64,000 nucleotides of DNA from Methylobacillus flagellatus (GTDB lineage: Bacteria > Pseudomonadota > Gammaproteobacteria > Burkholderiales > Methylophilaceae), in the NCBI RefSeq assembly GCF_005502435.1, contig NZ_SCOU01000002.1, positions 1-64,000 of the forward strand, in the 5' to 3' direction. Both the position numbers and the translations under genes were made by a program. The notes under the pieces are model-generated. The model saw only the letters and a list, made by a program, of their open reading frames with translations, made no database searches and was not told where the DNA came from. Positions 19,486-27,638 of this stretch are shown here, one piece after another; position 1 is the first letter of the stretch, and every line of letters begins with the position of its first letter.

Positions 19486-20754
19486 TCAGCCTTTGACGGC
19501 GCGGTAGCCGATGTCGCGGCGATACTGGCTGCCGTCGAACTGGATCTCGTCGGCGATCTGGTAAGCGCGGCTTTGCGCGTACTTCACGGTTTCACCCAGC
19601 GCCGTCACACACAGTACGCGACCGCCGCTGGTGAGTACCTGACCATCCTGCATGCTGGTCCCGGCATGGAACACATGGGCGTCGACGAGTTCTTTGGGCA
19701 GGCCGGTGATCAGGTCACCGTTGCGCGGCGTATCGGGGTAATTGGCGGCGGCCATCACCACACCCAGCGCGGTACGGCGGTCCCAGTCCACGTCCACGGC
19801 GTTGAGCTTGCCGTCCACCGCATGTTCCACCAGGTTGAGCAGGTCGCTCTTCAGACGCAGCATGATGGGCTGCGTCTCCGGGTCGCCCATGCGGCAGTTG
19901 AATTCCAGCGTCTTCAGTTTGCCGTCCGGGCTGATCATCAGGCCGGCGTACAGGAAACCGGTATAGGGGATGCCGTCCTTGGCCATGCCTTCCACGGTGG
20001 GGCGGATGATCTCGCGGATCACGCGCGCATGGATCTCGGGCGTGACCACGGGTGCCGGGGAATAAGCCCCCATGCCGCCGGTGTTGGGCCCCTGGTCGCC
20101 GTCCAGCAAGCGTTTGTGGTCCTGGCTGGTGGCCAGCGCGAGGATGTTCTTGCCGTCCACCATGACGATGAAGCTGGCTTCTTCGCCGGTGAGGAATTCT
20201 TCGATCACCACGCGTGCGCCTGCACTGCCCAGTTTGTTGTCGGCCAGCATGGCGTCGATGGCGGCATGCGCTTCGTCCAGCCACATGGCCACCACCACGC
20301 CTTTGCCCGCGGCCAGACCGTCGGCCTTGATGACGATGGGCGCGCCTTGCTGATTGACGTAGTCATGCGCGGCAGCGGCATCGGTGAAGGTGGCATAGGC
20401 GGCGGTGGGGATGCCATGGCGCACCATGAAGGCCTTGGCGAAGTCCTTGGATGATTCCAGTTGTGCGGCGGCTTTGGTCGGGCCAAAGATCTTGAGACCG
20501 GCGGCGCGGAAGGCATCGACCACGCCTTGCGATAGCGGCGCTTCCGGGCCGACCACGGTGATGCCGATCTGCTCATCGAGTGCGAACTGCAGCAGTTCAT
20601 CCACCTTGCTGATCGGCACATTCTTCATGTCCGGATCCAGCGCGGTGCCGGCATTGCCGGGCGCGACGAACACGCGACTCACGCGCGGGCTGTGTTTCAG
20701 CTTCCATGCCAGCGCATGTTCGCGACCACCGCCACCGATGACTAAAACTTTCAT
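19486..20754 (-). CDS. purD: Phosphoribosylamine-glycine ligase
   Basis: ATP-grasp enzyme of purine synthesis joining glycine to phosphoribosylamine. The protein starts MKVLVIGGGGREHALAWKL at an ATG at 20754; the open frame extends 30 codons further upstream but that part is not family-like. GDQGPNTGGMGAYSPAP and LEFNCRMGDPETQPIM are the family signatures. It has 422 residues. It follows purH on the same strand after about 100 bp, as in many proteobacteria. Confidence 0.97.
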   Translation of the reverse strand: MKVLVIGGGGREHALAWKLKHSPRVSRVFVAPGNAGTALDPDMKNVPISKVDELLQFALDEQIGITVVGPEAPLSQGVVDAFRAAGLKIFGPTKAAAQLESSKDFAKAFMVRHGIPTAAYATFTDAAAAHDYVNQQGAPIVIKADGLAAGKGVVVAMWLDEAHAAIDAMLADNKLGSAGARVVIEEFLTGEEASFIVMVDGKNILALATSQDHKRLLDGDQGPNTGGMGAYSPAPVVTPEIHARVIREIIRPTVEGMAKDGIPYTGFLYAGLMISPDGKLKTLEFNCRMGDPETQPIMLRLKSDLLNLVEHAVDGKLNAVDVDWDRRTALGVVMAAANYPDTPRNGDLITGLPKELVDAHVFHAGTSMQDGQVLTSGGRVLCVTALGETVKYAQSRAYQIADEIQFDGSQYRRDIGYRAVKG

Positions 20755-20856
20755 AATGTACTTCCCTGAAGTAGAGGAGAGGGAAGAGGGCATCGGGTGT
20801 GGATCAATGTGTCGCACATCAAGCCTGCTCCCTTTACCCTTCACCCTTCATGTAAT

Positions 20857-22449
20857 TTAGTGTCTGAAGTGACGGATGCCGGTCAGCACCATGACCAGGC
20901 CACGTTCGTTGGCCGCGTTGATGACTTCTTCGTCACGCATGCTACCACCCGGATGGATCACCGCCGCCGCACCAGCTTCCGCCAGTACGTCGATGCCATC
21001 ACGGAACGGGAAGAACGCATCCGAGGCCACTACCGAGCCCTGCAGGCTGAGGTTGGCATTCTGGGCCTTGATGGCGGCGATGCGCGTGCTGTCCACGCGG
21101 CTCATCTGGCCCGCACCCACGCCCAGCGTCATGCCGTTGCCGCAGAACACGATGGCGTTGGATTTCACATATTTGGCCACACGCCAGGCGAACAGCAAAT
21201 CTTCCAGTTGCTGCGGTGTTGGCTGCTTCTGGCTGACGATCTTCAGGTCGGCGACGCTGATCTCGTGGTTGTCTGCGGTCTGGATCAGGATGCCGGAACC
21301 CACGCGCTTGATGTCATGCGAGTTGCGGCCCTGTGCCCAGGGCGTATCGCCACCGGGTGGCAGCGCGATCTTGAGCACGCGCACATTGGCTTTGGCCTTG
21401 AAGATGGCCAGCGCTTCCGGCGTGTAGTCCGGCGCGATCAGCACTTCCACGAACTGCTTGGAGACCGCTTCTGCCGCCGCTGCATCCAGCGTGCGGTTGA
21501 AAGCGATGATGCCGCCAAAGGCCGAGGTCGGGTCGGTCTGGAAGGCCTTGCTATAGGCTTCCAGCGGGCTGCTGCCCAATGCCACGCCACAGGGGTTGGC
21601 ATGTTTGACGATGACGCAGGCGGTGGCCGCGCTGTCAAAACTCTTCACCGCTTCCCAGGCGGCATCGGCGTCGGCGATGTTGTTGTAGCTGAGTTCCTTG
21701 CCCTGCAGTTGCTGGGCTGACACTAGCGAGCCGGGCGCTGGATGCAGGTCGCTGTAGAACGCGGCCTGCTGGTGCGGGTTCTCGCCGTAGCGCAGGTCTT
21801 GCAGTTTCACGAAGCGGCCGTTGGTCTGGCCAGCAAAATCGGCACGGCTGCCGTCCGGCTTGTAAGAGGAAAGATAATCGCTGATGGCAGCATCGTAGTT
21901 GCTGATGCGGTTGAATGCTGCAACAGACAGCGCGAAACGTGTGGCCTGGCTGGTGGCACCGCTGGTGCTCTTCAGTTCGGTGACGAAGTCGGCATACTGC
22001 GATGCATCGGTCAGCACCGCCACGTCACGCCAGTTCTTGGCGGCTGAGCGCACCATGGCCGGGCCGCCGATGTCGATGTTCTCGATGGCTTCTTCCAGCG
22101 TGCAATCCGCCTTGGCGACAGTGGCCTCGAACGGATACAGGTTCACCACCAGCAGGTCGATATTGGGGATGCCGGCCTGCTGCATGGCGGCAAGATGTTC
22201 GGGCAACTCGCGGCGTCCCAGCAGGCCGCCGTGCACCTTGGGGTGCAGCGTCTTCACGCGGCCGTCCAGCATCTCCGGGAAGCCGGTGTAATCACTGACT
22301 TCGATGACGGGTATCTGCTGCTCGCGGAACAGCTTGGCGGTACCGCCGGTAGAAAGGATCTCCACACCCAGTGCGTTGAGGGCTTGCGCCAGCTCGACGA
22401 TGCCGGTTTTGTCGGAGACACTGATGAGTGCACGTTTGATGACTGCCAT
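20857..22449 (-). CDS. purH: Bifunctional AICAR transformylase/IMP cyclohydrolase
   Basis: Catalyses the last two steps of IMP synthesis. The N-terminal cyclohydrolase domain includes [14 protein letters not shown] and [12 protein letters not shown]. The C-terminal transformylase domain includes [28 protein letters not shown] and [11 protein letters not shown]. The length of 530 residues is canonical. It is the third gene of the dusB-fis-purH-purD run, with 24 bp separating it from fis. Confidence 0.98.
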   Translation of the reverse strand: MAVIKRALISVSDKTGIVELAQALNALGVEILSTGGTAKLFREQQIPVIEVSDYTGFPEMLDGRVKTLHPKVHGGLLGRRELPEHLAAMQQAGIPNIDLLVVNLYPFEATVAKADCTLEEAIENIDIGGPAMVRSAAKNWRDVAVLTDASQYADFVTELKSTSGATSQATRFALSVAAFNRISNYDAAISDYLSSYKPDGSRADFAGQTNGRFVKLQDLRYGENPHQQAAFYSDLHPAPGSLVSAQQLQGKELSYNNIADADAAWEAVKSFDSAATACVIVKHANPCGVALGSSPLEAYSKAFQTDPTSAFGGIIAFNRTLDAAAAEAVSKQFVEVLIAPDYTPEALAIFKAKANVRVLKIALPPGGDTPWAQGRNSHDIKRVGSGILIQTADNHEISVADLKIVSQKQPTPQQLEDLLFAWRVAKYVKSNAIVFCGNGMTLGVGAGQMSRVDSTRIAAIKAQNANLSLQGSVVASDAFFPFRDGIDVLAEAGAAAVIHPGGSMRDEEVINAANERGLVMVLTGIRHFRH

Positions 22450-22473
22450 GATCTGTCTTAAAAAAGGAAGGGA

Positions 22474-22707
22474 TTATTGAAGGTCGTACTCTTTGAGCTT
22501 CTTGCGCAAGGTGTTGCGGTTGAGCCCAAGGATGTCGGCGGCCTTGCTTTGGTTGCCGCCTGCACGGTGCAGCACGTATTCCAGCAAAGGCTTTTCCATG
22601 CAGGCCAGCACCATGTCGTAGACGGCATGCGGTGGCTGACCATCGAGGTCACGGAAGTAATCATCCAGCGCCTTTTTGACGCTGATCGCCATTTCACAGT
22701 TCGCCAT
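22474..22707 (-). CDS. fis: Fis-family DNA-binding protein
   Basis: A 77-residue nucleoid-associated regulator. The C-terminal helix-turn-helix reads GGNQSKAADILGLNRNTLRK, close to E. coli Fis. The short N-terminus is typical of beta-proteobacterial Fis. The ATG overlaps the dusB stop codon (TAATG), the conserved dusB-fis operon arrangement, so translation is probably coupled to dusB. Confidence 0.96.
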   Translation of the reverse strand: MANCEMAISVKKALDDYFRDLDGQPPHAVYDMVLACMEKPLLEYVLHRAGGNQSKAADILGLNRNTLRKKLKEYDLQ

Positions 22708-23729
22708 TATGCTGCCAGCGCCTCCGCGTCGCTGAGCGCCACATATTGCAGACGCTCGCCTTGCTCGTGCAGCTGGGCAAAGAAGCTGTTGATGGCTTGC
22801 AGTTGCATTTCCATGGTGGGCAGCTGGTTCATCTCATGACGGAAATTGGCCGAGCCGACCAGGCCCTTGGTGTACCAGGAGATGTGTTTGCGGGCGACGC
22901 GCACGCCGGTCTCCACCCCGTAAAAATCGTACAGGTCATGCAGGTGTTCCAGCATGACGGTATGGATCTCGGTGACGGTGGGCGGCAGCAGGTGGGTGCC
23001 GGTGTTCAGGAAGTGTTCGATCTCGCGGAAGATCCATGGCCGACCCTGGGCGGCGCGGCCTATCATCACCGCGTCAGCGCCGGTGTGGTCCAGCACTAGC
23101 TTGGCTTTTTCCGGGGTGGTGATGTCGCCATTGGCGATCAGCGGGATCTTGATGGACTGCTTCACGGCAGCGATGGTGTCGTATTCGGCATCGCCCGTGT
23201 AAGCACAGGCGCGGGTGCGGCCGTGCATGGCCAGGGCCTGCACGCCGAGGTCTTCTGCCATGCGCGCGATGGCGATGGCATTGCGGTTGGCCTTGTCCCA
23301 GCCGGTGCGTATCTTGAGGGTGACCGGCACATCCACGGCATTCACCACGGCGCGCAGGATCTGCGCCACCAGCGGTTCATCCTTGAGCAGTGCGGAGCCT
23401 GCCATCACATTGCAGACCTTCTTGGCCGGGCAGCCCATGTTGATGTCGATGATCTGGGCACCACGGTCCACGTTGTAGCGCGCGGCTTCCGCCATCATCT
23501 GCGGGTCGGCACCGGCGATCTGCACCGAGATCGGGCTGACTTCACCTTCGTGGTTGGCGCGGCGCAGCGTCTTGGCACTGCCGTACAGCAGCGAGTTGGA
23601 GGTCACCATCTCGGAAACGGCCAGGCCTGCGCCCATCTTCTTGCACAACATGCGGAAAGGCCGGTCGGTCACGCCAGCCATGGGCGCAACGACAAGGTTG
23701 TTCTTGAGTAAGTGAGGGCCAATCTGCAC
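22707..23729 (-). CDS. dusB: tRNA-dihydrouridine synthase B
   Basis: FMN-dependent enzyme that reduces uridine in the tRNA D loop. Motifs are APMAGVTDRPFRMLC at the N-terminus, DINMGCPAKKVCNV with the catalytic cysteine, AMHGRTRACAYTG, and GADAVMIGRAAQGRPW for phosphate binding. It has 340 residues. It leads the dusB-fis-purH-purD run on the minus strand. Confidence 0.97.
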   Translation of the reverse strand: MQIGPHLLKNNLVVAPMAGVTDRPFRMLCKKMGAGLAVSEMVTSNSLLYGSAKTLRRANHEGEVSPISVQIAGADPQMMAEAARYNVDRGAQIIDINMGCPAKKVCNVMAGSALLKDEPLVAQILRAVVNAVDVPVTLKIRTGWDKANRNAIAIARMAEDLGVQALAMHGRTRACAYTGDAEYDTIAAVKQSIKIPLIANGDITTPEKAKLVLDHTGADAVMIGRAAQGRPWIFREIEHFLNTGTHLLPPTVTEIHTVMLEHLHDLYDFYGVETGVRVARKHISWYTKGLVGSANFRHEMNQLPTMEMQLQAINSFFAQLHEQGERLQYVALSDAEALAA

Positions 23730-23880
23730 GAAAGTGGGATTCTGTTAACGCGAAAGGTGCTTATTTTATATGCAATCGCGCTGGCTAGGAAACAATTCTG
23801 TCAGCGTTTCTGGCGCTGTGTACGCTGGGCCTGCTGCATGGTGTGTACGCGCGCAATATGTGGCTGCAATACGATTTTTG

Positions 23881-23960
23881 CGACGTGCCTCTCGGCTCTG
23901 TTTTTCCGTCGCGCCTGCGGGCTCTGTTTTTTCCGTCGCGCCTGTGCGCTCTGTGTCAGA
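23881..23960. repeat. Three imperfect 26/27-bp tandem repeats before the transporter gene
   Basis: Units run 23881-23906, 23907-23933 and 23934-23960. Each follows the pattern CGTCGCGCCTGCGGGCTCTG followed by a T-rich tail. They lie in the 264-bp gap between dusB and the transporter, immediately upstream of its ribosome binding site. They contain no inverted repeat that I can see and do not look like spacers and repeats of a CRISPR array. Confidence 0.8.
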
Positions 23961-23993
23961 CTGATACAACGTCTTCGTCAGAGGGTCATCATC

Positions 23994-25295
23994 TTGACTG
24001 CAGTTTCACCTCCTGCCGCTGTAAAGCCAGCGGCGCCATCCACTGCGCACATCGCATTTGCCAGTTTCATCGGCACGGCCATCGAGTTCTACGACTTTTA
24101 CATCTACGCCATGGCCGCTGCGCTGGTGATCGGCCAGGTGTTCTTTCCGCACAGCGACCCGACCGCGCAAGCGCTGAATGCTTTTCTGACCTTTGGTCTG
24201 GCCTTCATCGCACGGCCGCTGGGCGCCATTCTGTTCGGGCATTTTGGAGACCGCATCGGGCGCAAGGCCACGCTGGCCGCCTCCTTGCTGGTGATGGGCG
24301 TCTCCACACTGTTGATCGGTCTGCTGCCCGGCTACGATAGTTGGGGGGTATGGGCGCCCATCGCGCTGTGTGTGCTGCGTTTCGGCCAGGGTCTGGGCCT
24401 GGGCGGTGAGTGGGGTGGTGCGGCTTTATTGGCCACCGAGCATGCGCCTGCGGATAAGCGCGGCTGGTTCGGCATGTTCCCGCAGTTGGGTCCGTCGGTC
24501 GGCTTTTTGCTGGCGACACTGAGTTTTCTGGCACTGGCGAGCCTGCTCAGCGCGGCCGAATTCAAGCAGTGGGGCTGGCGTCTACCCTTCCTGGCCAGTG
24601 CCCTGCTGGTGATGGTGGGCTTGTATGTACGTTTTCAGCTCACCGAGACGCCCGACTTTGCGGCAGCATTGGCCAGCAAGCAGACCCATCGCGCGCCTTT
24701 GTGGCCTTTGCTCCAGCAGCATTGGCGCCGCATCGTGCTGGGCGCGCTGGCCATGGGGGTGTGCTACAACCTGTTCTATACCGCCACGGTGTTCTGTCTG
24801 AGTTACGGTACCAATAGCTTGCAGATCCCGCGGACTGACTTTTTGTGGATGTTGAGCCTGGCGGTGCTGTGCATGGCGCTGGTGACGCCCTTGTCTGCAG
24901 GCTTGAGTGACCGTTTCGGCCGTCGGCCGGTGTTGATGCTGAGCAGTGCTGCTGCGGTGTTGCTGGGCTTTACGCTGGAACCGCTGATGACCAGCGGCTC
25001 CCCAGCGCTGGTGCTGTTGTTTCTGTCGCTGGCCTTGTTGCTGATGGGGGCGACCTTTGCGCCCATGGGCGCTTATCTGCCCGAACAATTCCCGGTGGCG
25101 GTGCGCTATAGCGGGGCAGGGCTGGCCTACAACCTGGGTGGTATCCTTGGCGCCTCCATCGCGCCGTTCGTGTCGCAGCTGCTGGCTAGCTATGGTGGTT
25201 TGGCGCTAGTGGGCGCTTACATGTCGGGGATGGCAGCGATCAGTGGTCTGGCCGTGTATGCCATGCAGGAGACAGCGGCAGCTCCGGCCGGGTGA
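23994..25295 (+). CDS. MFS transporter, metabolite:H+ symporter (MHS) type
   Basis: A 433-residue, 12-segment transporter. The motifs [34 protein letters not shown] and [20 protein letters not shown] place it in the MHS branch with ProP and ShiA. I choose a TTG start at 23994 because GAGGG lies 8 nt upstream. The open frame continues upstream to 23712, but that part is Cys/Arg-rich translation of the tandem repeats and unlike the family. Substrate is unknown. Its 3' end overlaps the convergent YkgJ-type gene by 56 bp. Confidence 0.88.
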   Translation: MTAVSPPAAVKPAAPSTAHIAFASFIGTAIEFYDFYIYAMAAALVIGQVFFPHSDPTAQALNAFLTFGLAFIARPLGAILFGHFGDRIGRKATLAASLLVMGVSTLLIGLLPGYDSWGVWAPIALCVLRFGQGLGLGGEWGGAALLATEHAPADKRGWFGMFPQLGPSVGFLLATLSFLALASLLSAAEFKQWGWRLPFLASALLVMVGLYVRFQLTETPDFAAALASKQTHRAPLWPLLQQHWRRIVLGALAMGVCYNLFYTATVFCLSYGTNSLQIPRTDFLWMLSLAVLCMALVTPLSAGLSDRFGRRPVLMLSSAAAVLLGFTLEPLMTSGSPALVLLFLSLALLLMGATFAPMGAYLPEQFPVAVRYSGAGLAYNLGGILGASIAPFVSQLLASYGGLALVGAYMSGMAAISGLAVYAMQETAAAPAG

Positions 25296-25554
25296 GTGCT
25301 TCCAGACGCCCCAGCCAGTGCAGGGCATGCTGGCGGTCTGGCCCGCACATCTCGGTACTGGCTTGCAGGCCGCCACAGAACGCTGGCCGCTCCGGCTTGC
25401 CGAACAAGGCACAGCGTTTATCTTCCAGCAGTTGCACGCACGGCACGCCAGCGGGTTTTCCTTCCGGCATGCCCGGGATGGGGCTGGTGATGGAGGGCGC
25501 GATACAGCAGGCCCCGCAGCCGGTGCGGCAAGTGACGCTGGATAACCCGCTCAT
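25240..25554 (-). CDS. YkgJ-family zinc/iron-chelating protein
   Basis: A 104-residue protein whose start contains [12 protein letters not shown], followed by further cysteines in VPCVQL, RCALFG, FCGGL and MCGPD. This is the cysteine pattern of the YkgJ/Fe-S-oxidoreductase-like family thought to bind Zn or Fe-S. The ATG at 25554 overlaps the stop of the CinA-like gene (ATGA), so the pair is coupled. The last 56 bp overlap the 3' end of the transporter gene on the other strand. Function is not known. Confidence 0.85.
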   Translation of the reverse strand: MSGLSSVTCRTGCGACCIAPSITSPIPGMPEGKPAGVPCVQLLEDKRCALFGKPERPAFCGGLQASTEMCGPDRQHALHWLGRLEALTRPELPLSPAWHTRPDH

Positions 25555-26309
25555 GCGCTCAGCGCATGCCACTCAAAGCCTGCGCTGCTGACACCGTGGC
25601 AGATCATGTTCATGGCGTCAGCCACCTCACTGGCCTGACCTTTGACACCCAGCTCGATGGTGCGGCGCACATCCAGCTTGGGCAGGCTGAACAGCTTGAG
25701 ATCTGGAAATTGATTGACCACGGCGTTCATCAGGTCGATGAGCTGACTTTCACCGGCATCGAATACCAGAATGGAGGCTTCAGCATGGTCGCGCTGATGG
25801 AACAGTGCGCTGTAGTGCGTATCCAGCACCCATTCCAGCATAGGCCAGGCCATCTCCGGGAAGCCGGGCAGAAAATAATGGCTGCCTACCGAGAACCCGG
25901 CCACGCGGTTGACCGGGTTGGGGATCAGGCTGGCGCCTTGCGGGAAATCCGCCATCAGCACACGCTTGGGGTAAGCCGCATCGCCAAAGCGCGCTTCGAT
26001 CTCGGCGACCGCACCTGCATGACGTTCTATAGGCACACCCAGTGCAGCAGCGGCCGACTGGCGCGTGAAATCGTCTGGCGTGGCACCGATGCCGCCAAAG
26101 CTGAACACGATGTCGCTGGTGGCCAATGAGCGTTGTAACGCCGCAGTGATGCGTGCCGGTTCGTCGCCAAGATACGCGGCCCAGGACAGCGACAGGCCGC
26201 GTGCGCCCAGTGTTTCGATGACGCGACTGAGGTGTTTGTCCTGACGTTTGCCGGACAGGATCTCGTCGCCGATGATGTAAGCGCCGAAGTGGAGCGAGTG
26301 GGATGACAT
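25551..26309 (-). CDS. CinA-like molybdopterin-binding domain protein
   Basis: A 252-residue protein with the MoCF/MoaB-type fold. The N-terminus reads [19 protein letters not shown] and [14 protein letters not shown] holds the GGxGxTxDD motif; NPVNRVAGF and [12 protein letters not shown] follow as in the COG1058 family. Proteins with this domain include the CinA N-terminal half (nicotinamide or ADP-ribose metabolism) and molybdopterin enzymes. The C-terminal CinA amidase domain is absent. It is coupled to the YkgJ gene by an ATGA overlap. Confidence 0.88.
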   Translation of the reverse strand: MSSHSLHFGAYIIGDEILSGKRQDKHLSRVIETLGARGLSLSWAAYLGDEPARITAALQRSLATSDIVFSFGGIGATPDDFTRQSAAAALGVPIERHAGAVAEIEARFGDAAYPKRVLMADFPQGASLIPNPVNRVAGFSVGSHYFLPGFPEMAWPMLEWVLDTHYSALFHQRDHAEASILVFDAGESQLIDLMNAVVNQFPDLKLFSLPKLDVRRTIELGVKGQASEVADAMNMICHGVSSAGFEWHALSA

Positions 26310-26334
26310 GGTGAGCTGAGTAAAATGCTAAAGA

Positions 26335-26694
26335 TTAAATGGTGTATAGCTGCCGGATGAGGGCAGGGATATCGGTTTTGATAATGCTCCACAGCGTGTC
26401 ATTGTCGATACCAAGATAGCCATGTATCAGTCGGTTTCGGGTTGCAATGACAGTACGCCACGGGATGTTCTCATGCTGAGCGCGTACCGAAAGTGGAATA
26501 TGCGTTGCTGCTTCACCGATGAGTTCCAGGTTGCGAACCGTGGCATCGTAATTCAGACCGCTGACCACAAACCCTGTTTGATCCATGCCTTGCGTGTATA
26601 GCTCGACCTTCTCCGCAAACGCAATCATATCGGCGATATAAAAACGCCATTCTCTGTCTGGCCCTGCGTCCGGATCTGCGATTTTCTCAGACAC
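26335..26694 (-). CDS. hepT: HepT-type HEPN toxin (DUF86)
   Basis: The C-terminal region has the RNase motif RNRLIHGY, matching the RX4HXY signature of HEPN toxins whose tyrosine is AMPylated by the partner. A GTG at 26694 (VSEKIADPD) gives 119 residues and overlaps the mntA stop by 8 nt, so the long open frame upstream of it, which is antisense-like text over mntA, is rejected. Family members act as RNases, often on tRNA. The pair forms a type VII-like toxin-antitoxin module with mntA. Confidence 0.88.
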   Translation of the reverse strand: MSEKIADPDAGPDREWRFYIADMIAFAEKVELYTQGMDQTGFVVSGLNYDATVRNLELIGEAATHIPLSVRAQHENIPWRTVIATRNRLIHGYLGIDNDTLWSIIKTDIPALIRQLYTI

Positions 26695-26977
26695 GAATCG
26701 CTTCGCGCTCGATATAAGGCCGCAACTCTTTGCGCAGCGCTTTATGAGTGACCAGATCGACAGGTCTGGCCAGCAGATCCTCAAGATAGAATTGCACGCC
26801 AAAGTAGCGTTCTGAAGATGCAGGCCCATCGAAATCGACCAGAATGTCAATATCACTATTCTCGGTGGCCTCGTTACGCGCGGTCGAGCCGAACAATGCC
26901 AACTGACTGACGCCAAACCGTTGTGTCAGGATGCTTTTATGCTTTTTCAGCAATTCAATGGCGAGGCTTTTATTCAT
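26687..26977 (-). CDS. mntA: MntA-type minimal nucleotidyltransferase antitoxin
   Basis: The ATG at 26977 gives 96 residues. The motif GSTARNEATENSDIDILVDF near residue 28 is the GSX10DXD signature of minimal nucleotidyltransferases, with both catalytic aspartates. Related MntA proteins neutralise HepT by adding AMP units to its tyrosine. The open frame extends 74 codons upstream but that stretch is not family-like. mntA precedes and overlaps hepT, as in the characterised pairs. The stretch from about 26.3 to 27.2 kb reads more AT-rich than its neighbours, which suggests acquisition. Confidence 0.88.
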   Translation of the reverse strand: MNKSLAIELLKKHKSILTQRFGVSQLALFGSTARNEATENSDIDILVDFDGPASSERYFGVQFYLEDLLARPVDLVTHKALRKELRPYIEREAIRV

Positions 26978-27177
26978 TGCATCAAGTGTATCAATAGTGG
27001 GTGGTTTGCGCTTGATTTGAGTAAGGGCTACGTTAAAAACGACTGTGAGCCTATGTTGACCATGCGGCATCGATTCGGGTTCGTTGCTGTTGCTAATGCC
27101 CCGTCTAAAAGGTTTTGCGCGCTTTTCGTTCTGTGTGGCTGTTCCAGCAACACGGCTGGCCTTAAAATGAATGCCCA

Positions 27178-27191
27178 GCTGGTTAACCAGC
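27178..27191. promoter_or_regulatory. 14-bp perfect palindrome upstream of the BFD-type gene
   Basis: GCTGGTTAACCAGC is a perfect palindrome 34 bp before the ATG at 27225, in the gap facing mntA. It could be an operator for either divergent gene. No binding protein can be named. Confidence 0.35.
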
Positions 27192-27224
27192 ATATTCAAA
27201 TATCCATTTTCAAATACCTATTGC

Positions 27225-27509
27225 ATGGCTGACGATCAAAAGAACCCTGACGACGAAGTGCTGTGCCATTGCAGCGGCACCAGACGCGGCCAGATACGCG
27301 AGCTGTTCCTGGGCGGGCGCGACATGGACGGCATCTCGCGCTGGACAGGGGCGCTGAGTGGTTGCGGCGGTTGCGAGTGGGACATAGGCGTCTATCTGGA
27401 AGAGCTGTCGGAGGCGCAGGCGACCGAAGCAGCTGCTAGCGCATCCGAAGCGACGGATGTGGCCGCCAGTTGTGGCGGGTCAGCGCAGGATGATGTTGCC
27501 AGCCAGTGA
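27225..27509 (+). CDS. BFD-like [2Fe-2S] protein
   Basis: The ATG at 27225 gives 94 residues. The pattern VLCHCSGTRRGQIRELF followed by LSGCGGCEWD supplies the CXC and CXXC cysteines of the BFD-like [2Fe-2S] domain. Bacterioferritin-associated ferredoxin uses this fold to release iron from bacterioferritin, but the domain also occurs in nitrite reductases and other proteins. The C-terminal 35 residues are Ala/Glu/Ser-rich and probably disordered. An upstream in-frame ATG at 27171 is less likely. The bacterioferritin-like gene of this window is 20 kb away. Confidence 0.82.
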   Translation: MADDQKNPDDEVLCHCSGTRRGQIRELFLGGRDMDGISRWTGALSGCGGCEWDIGVYLEELSEAQATEAAASASEATDVAASCGGSAQDDVASQ

Positions 27510-27638
27510 GGTGAGTCGCCTAGCAGTAGTAGATAGCAGTATAGTTAGCGTTAATCACTAGCATCAACACCCCGACCACTCTCGCTCAACCCGAGCGGAT
27601 GTGCACTGGTGTTCAGCAGGCTTTGCCACCATCCCGTT

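Noticed and set aside
23712-23993. N-terminal extension of the transporter
   Set aside because: The extension is a Cys/Arg-rich translation of the tandem repeats and overlaps the dusB start; the TTG at 23994 has a fitting binding site.
26695-26916. Upstream part of the hepT open frame
   Set aside because: It is the out-of-frame reading of mntA. The GTG at 26694 overlapping the mntA stop is the natural start.
27225-27509. Fur box for the BFD-like gene
   Set aside because: The upstream sequence has a different palindrome and no AATGAT/ATCATT halves like those at 46463.
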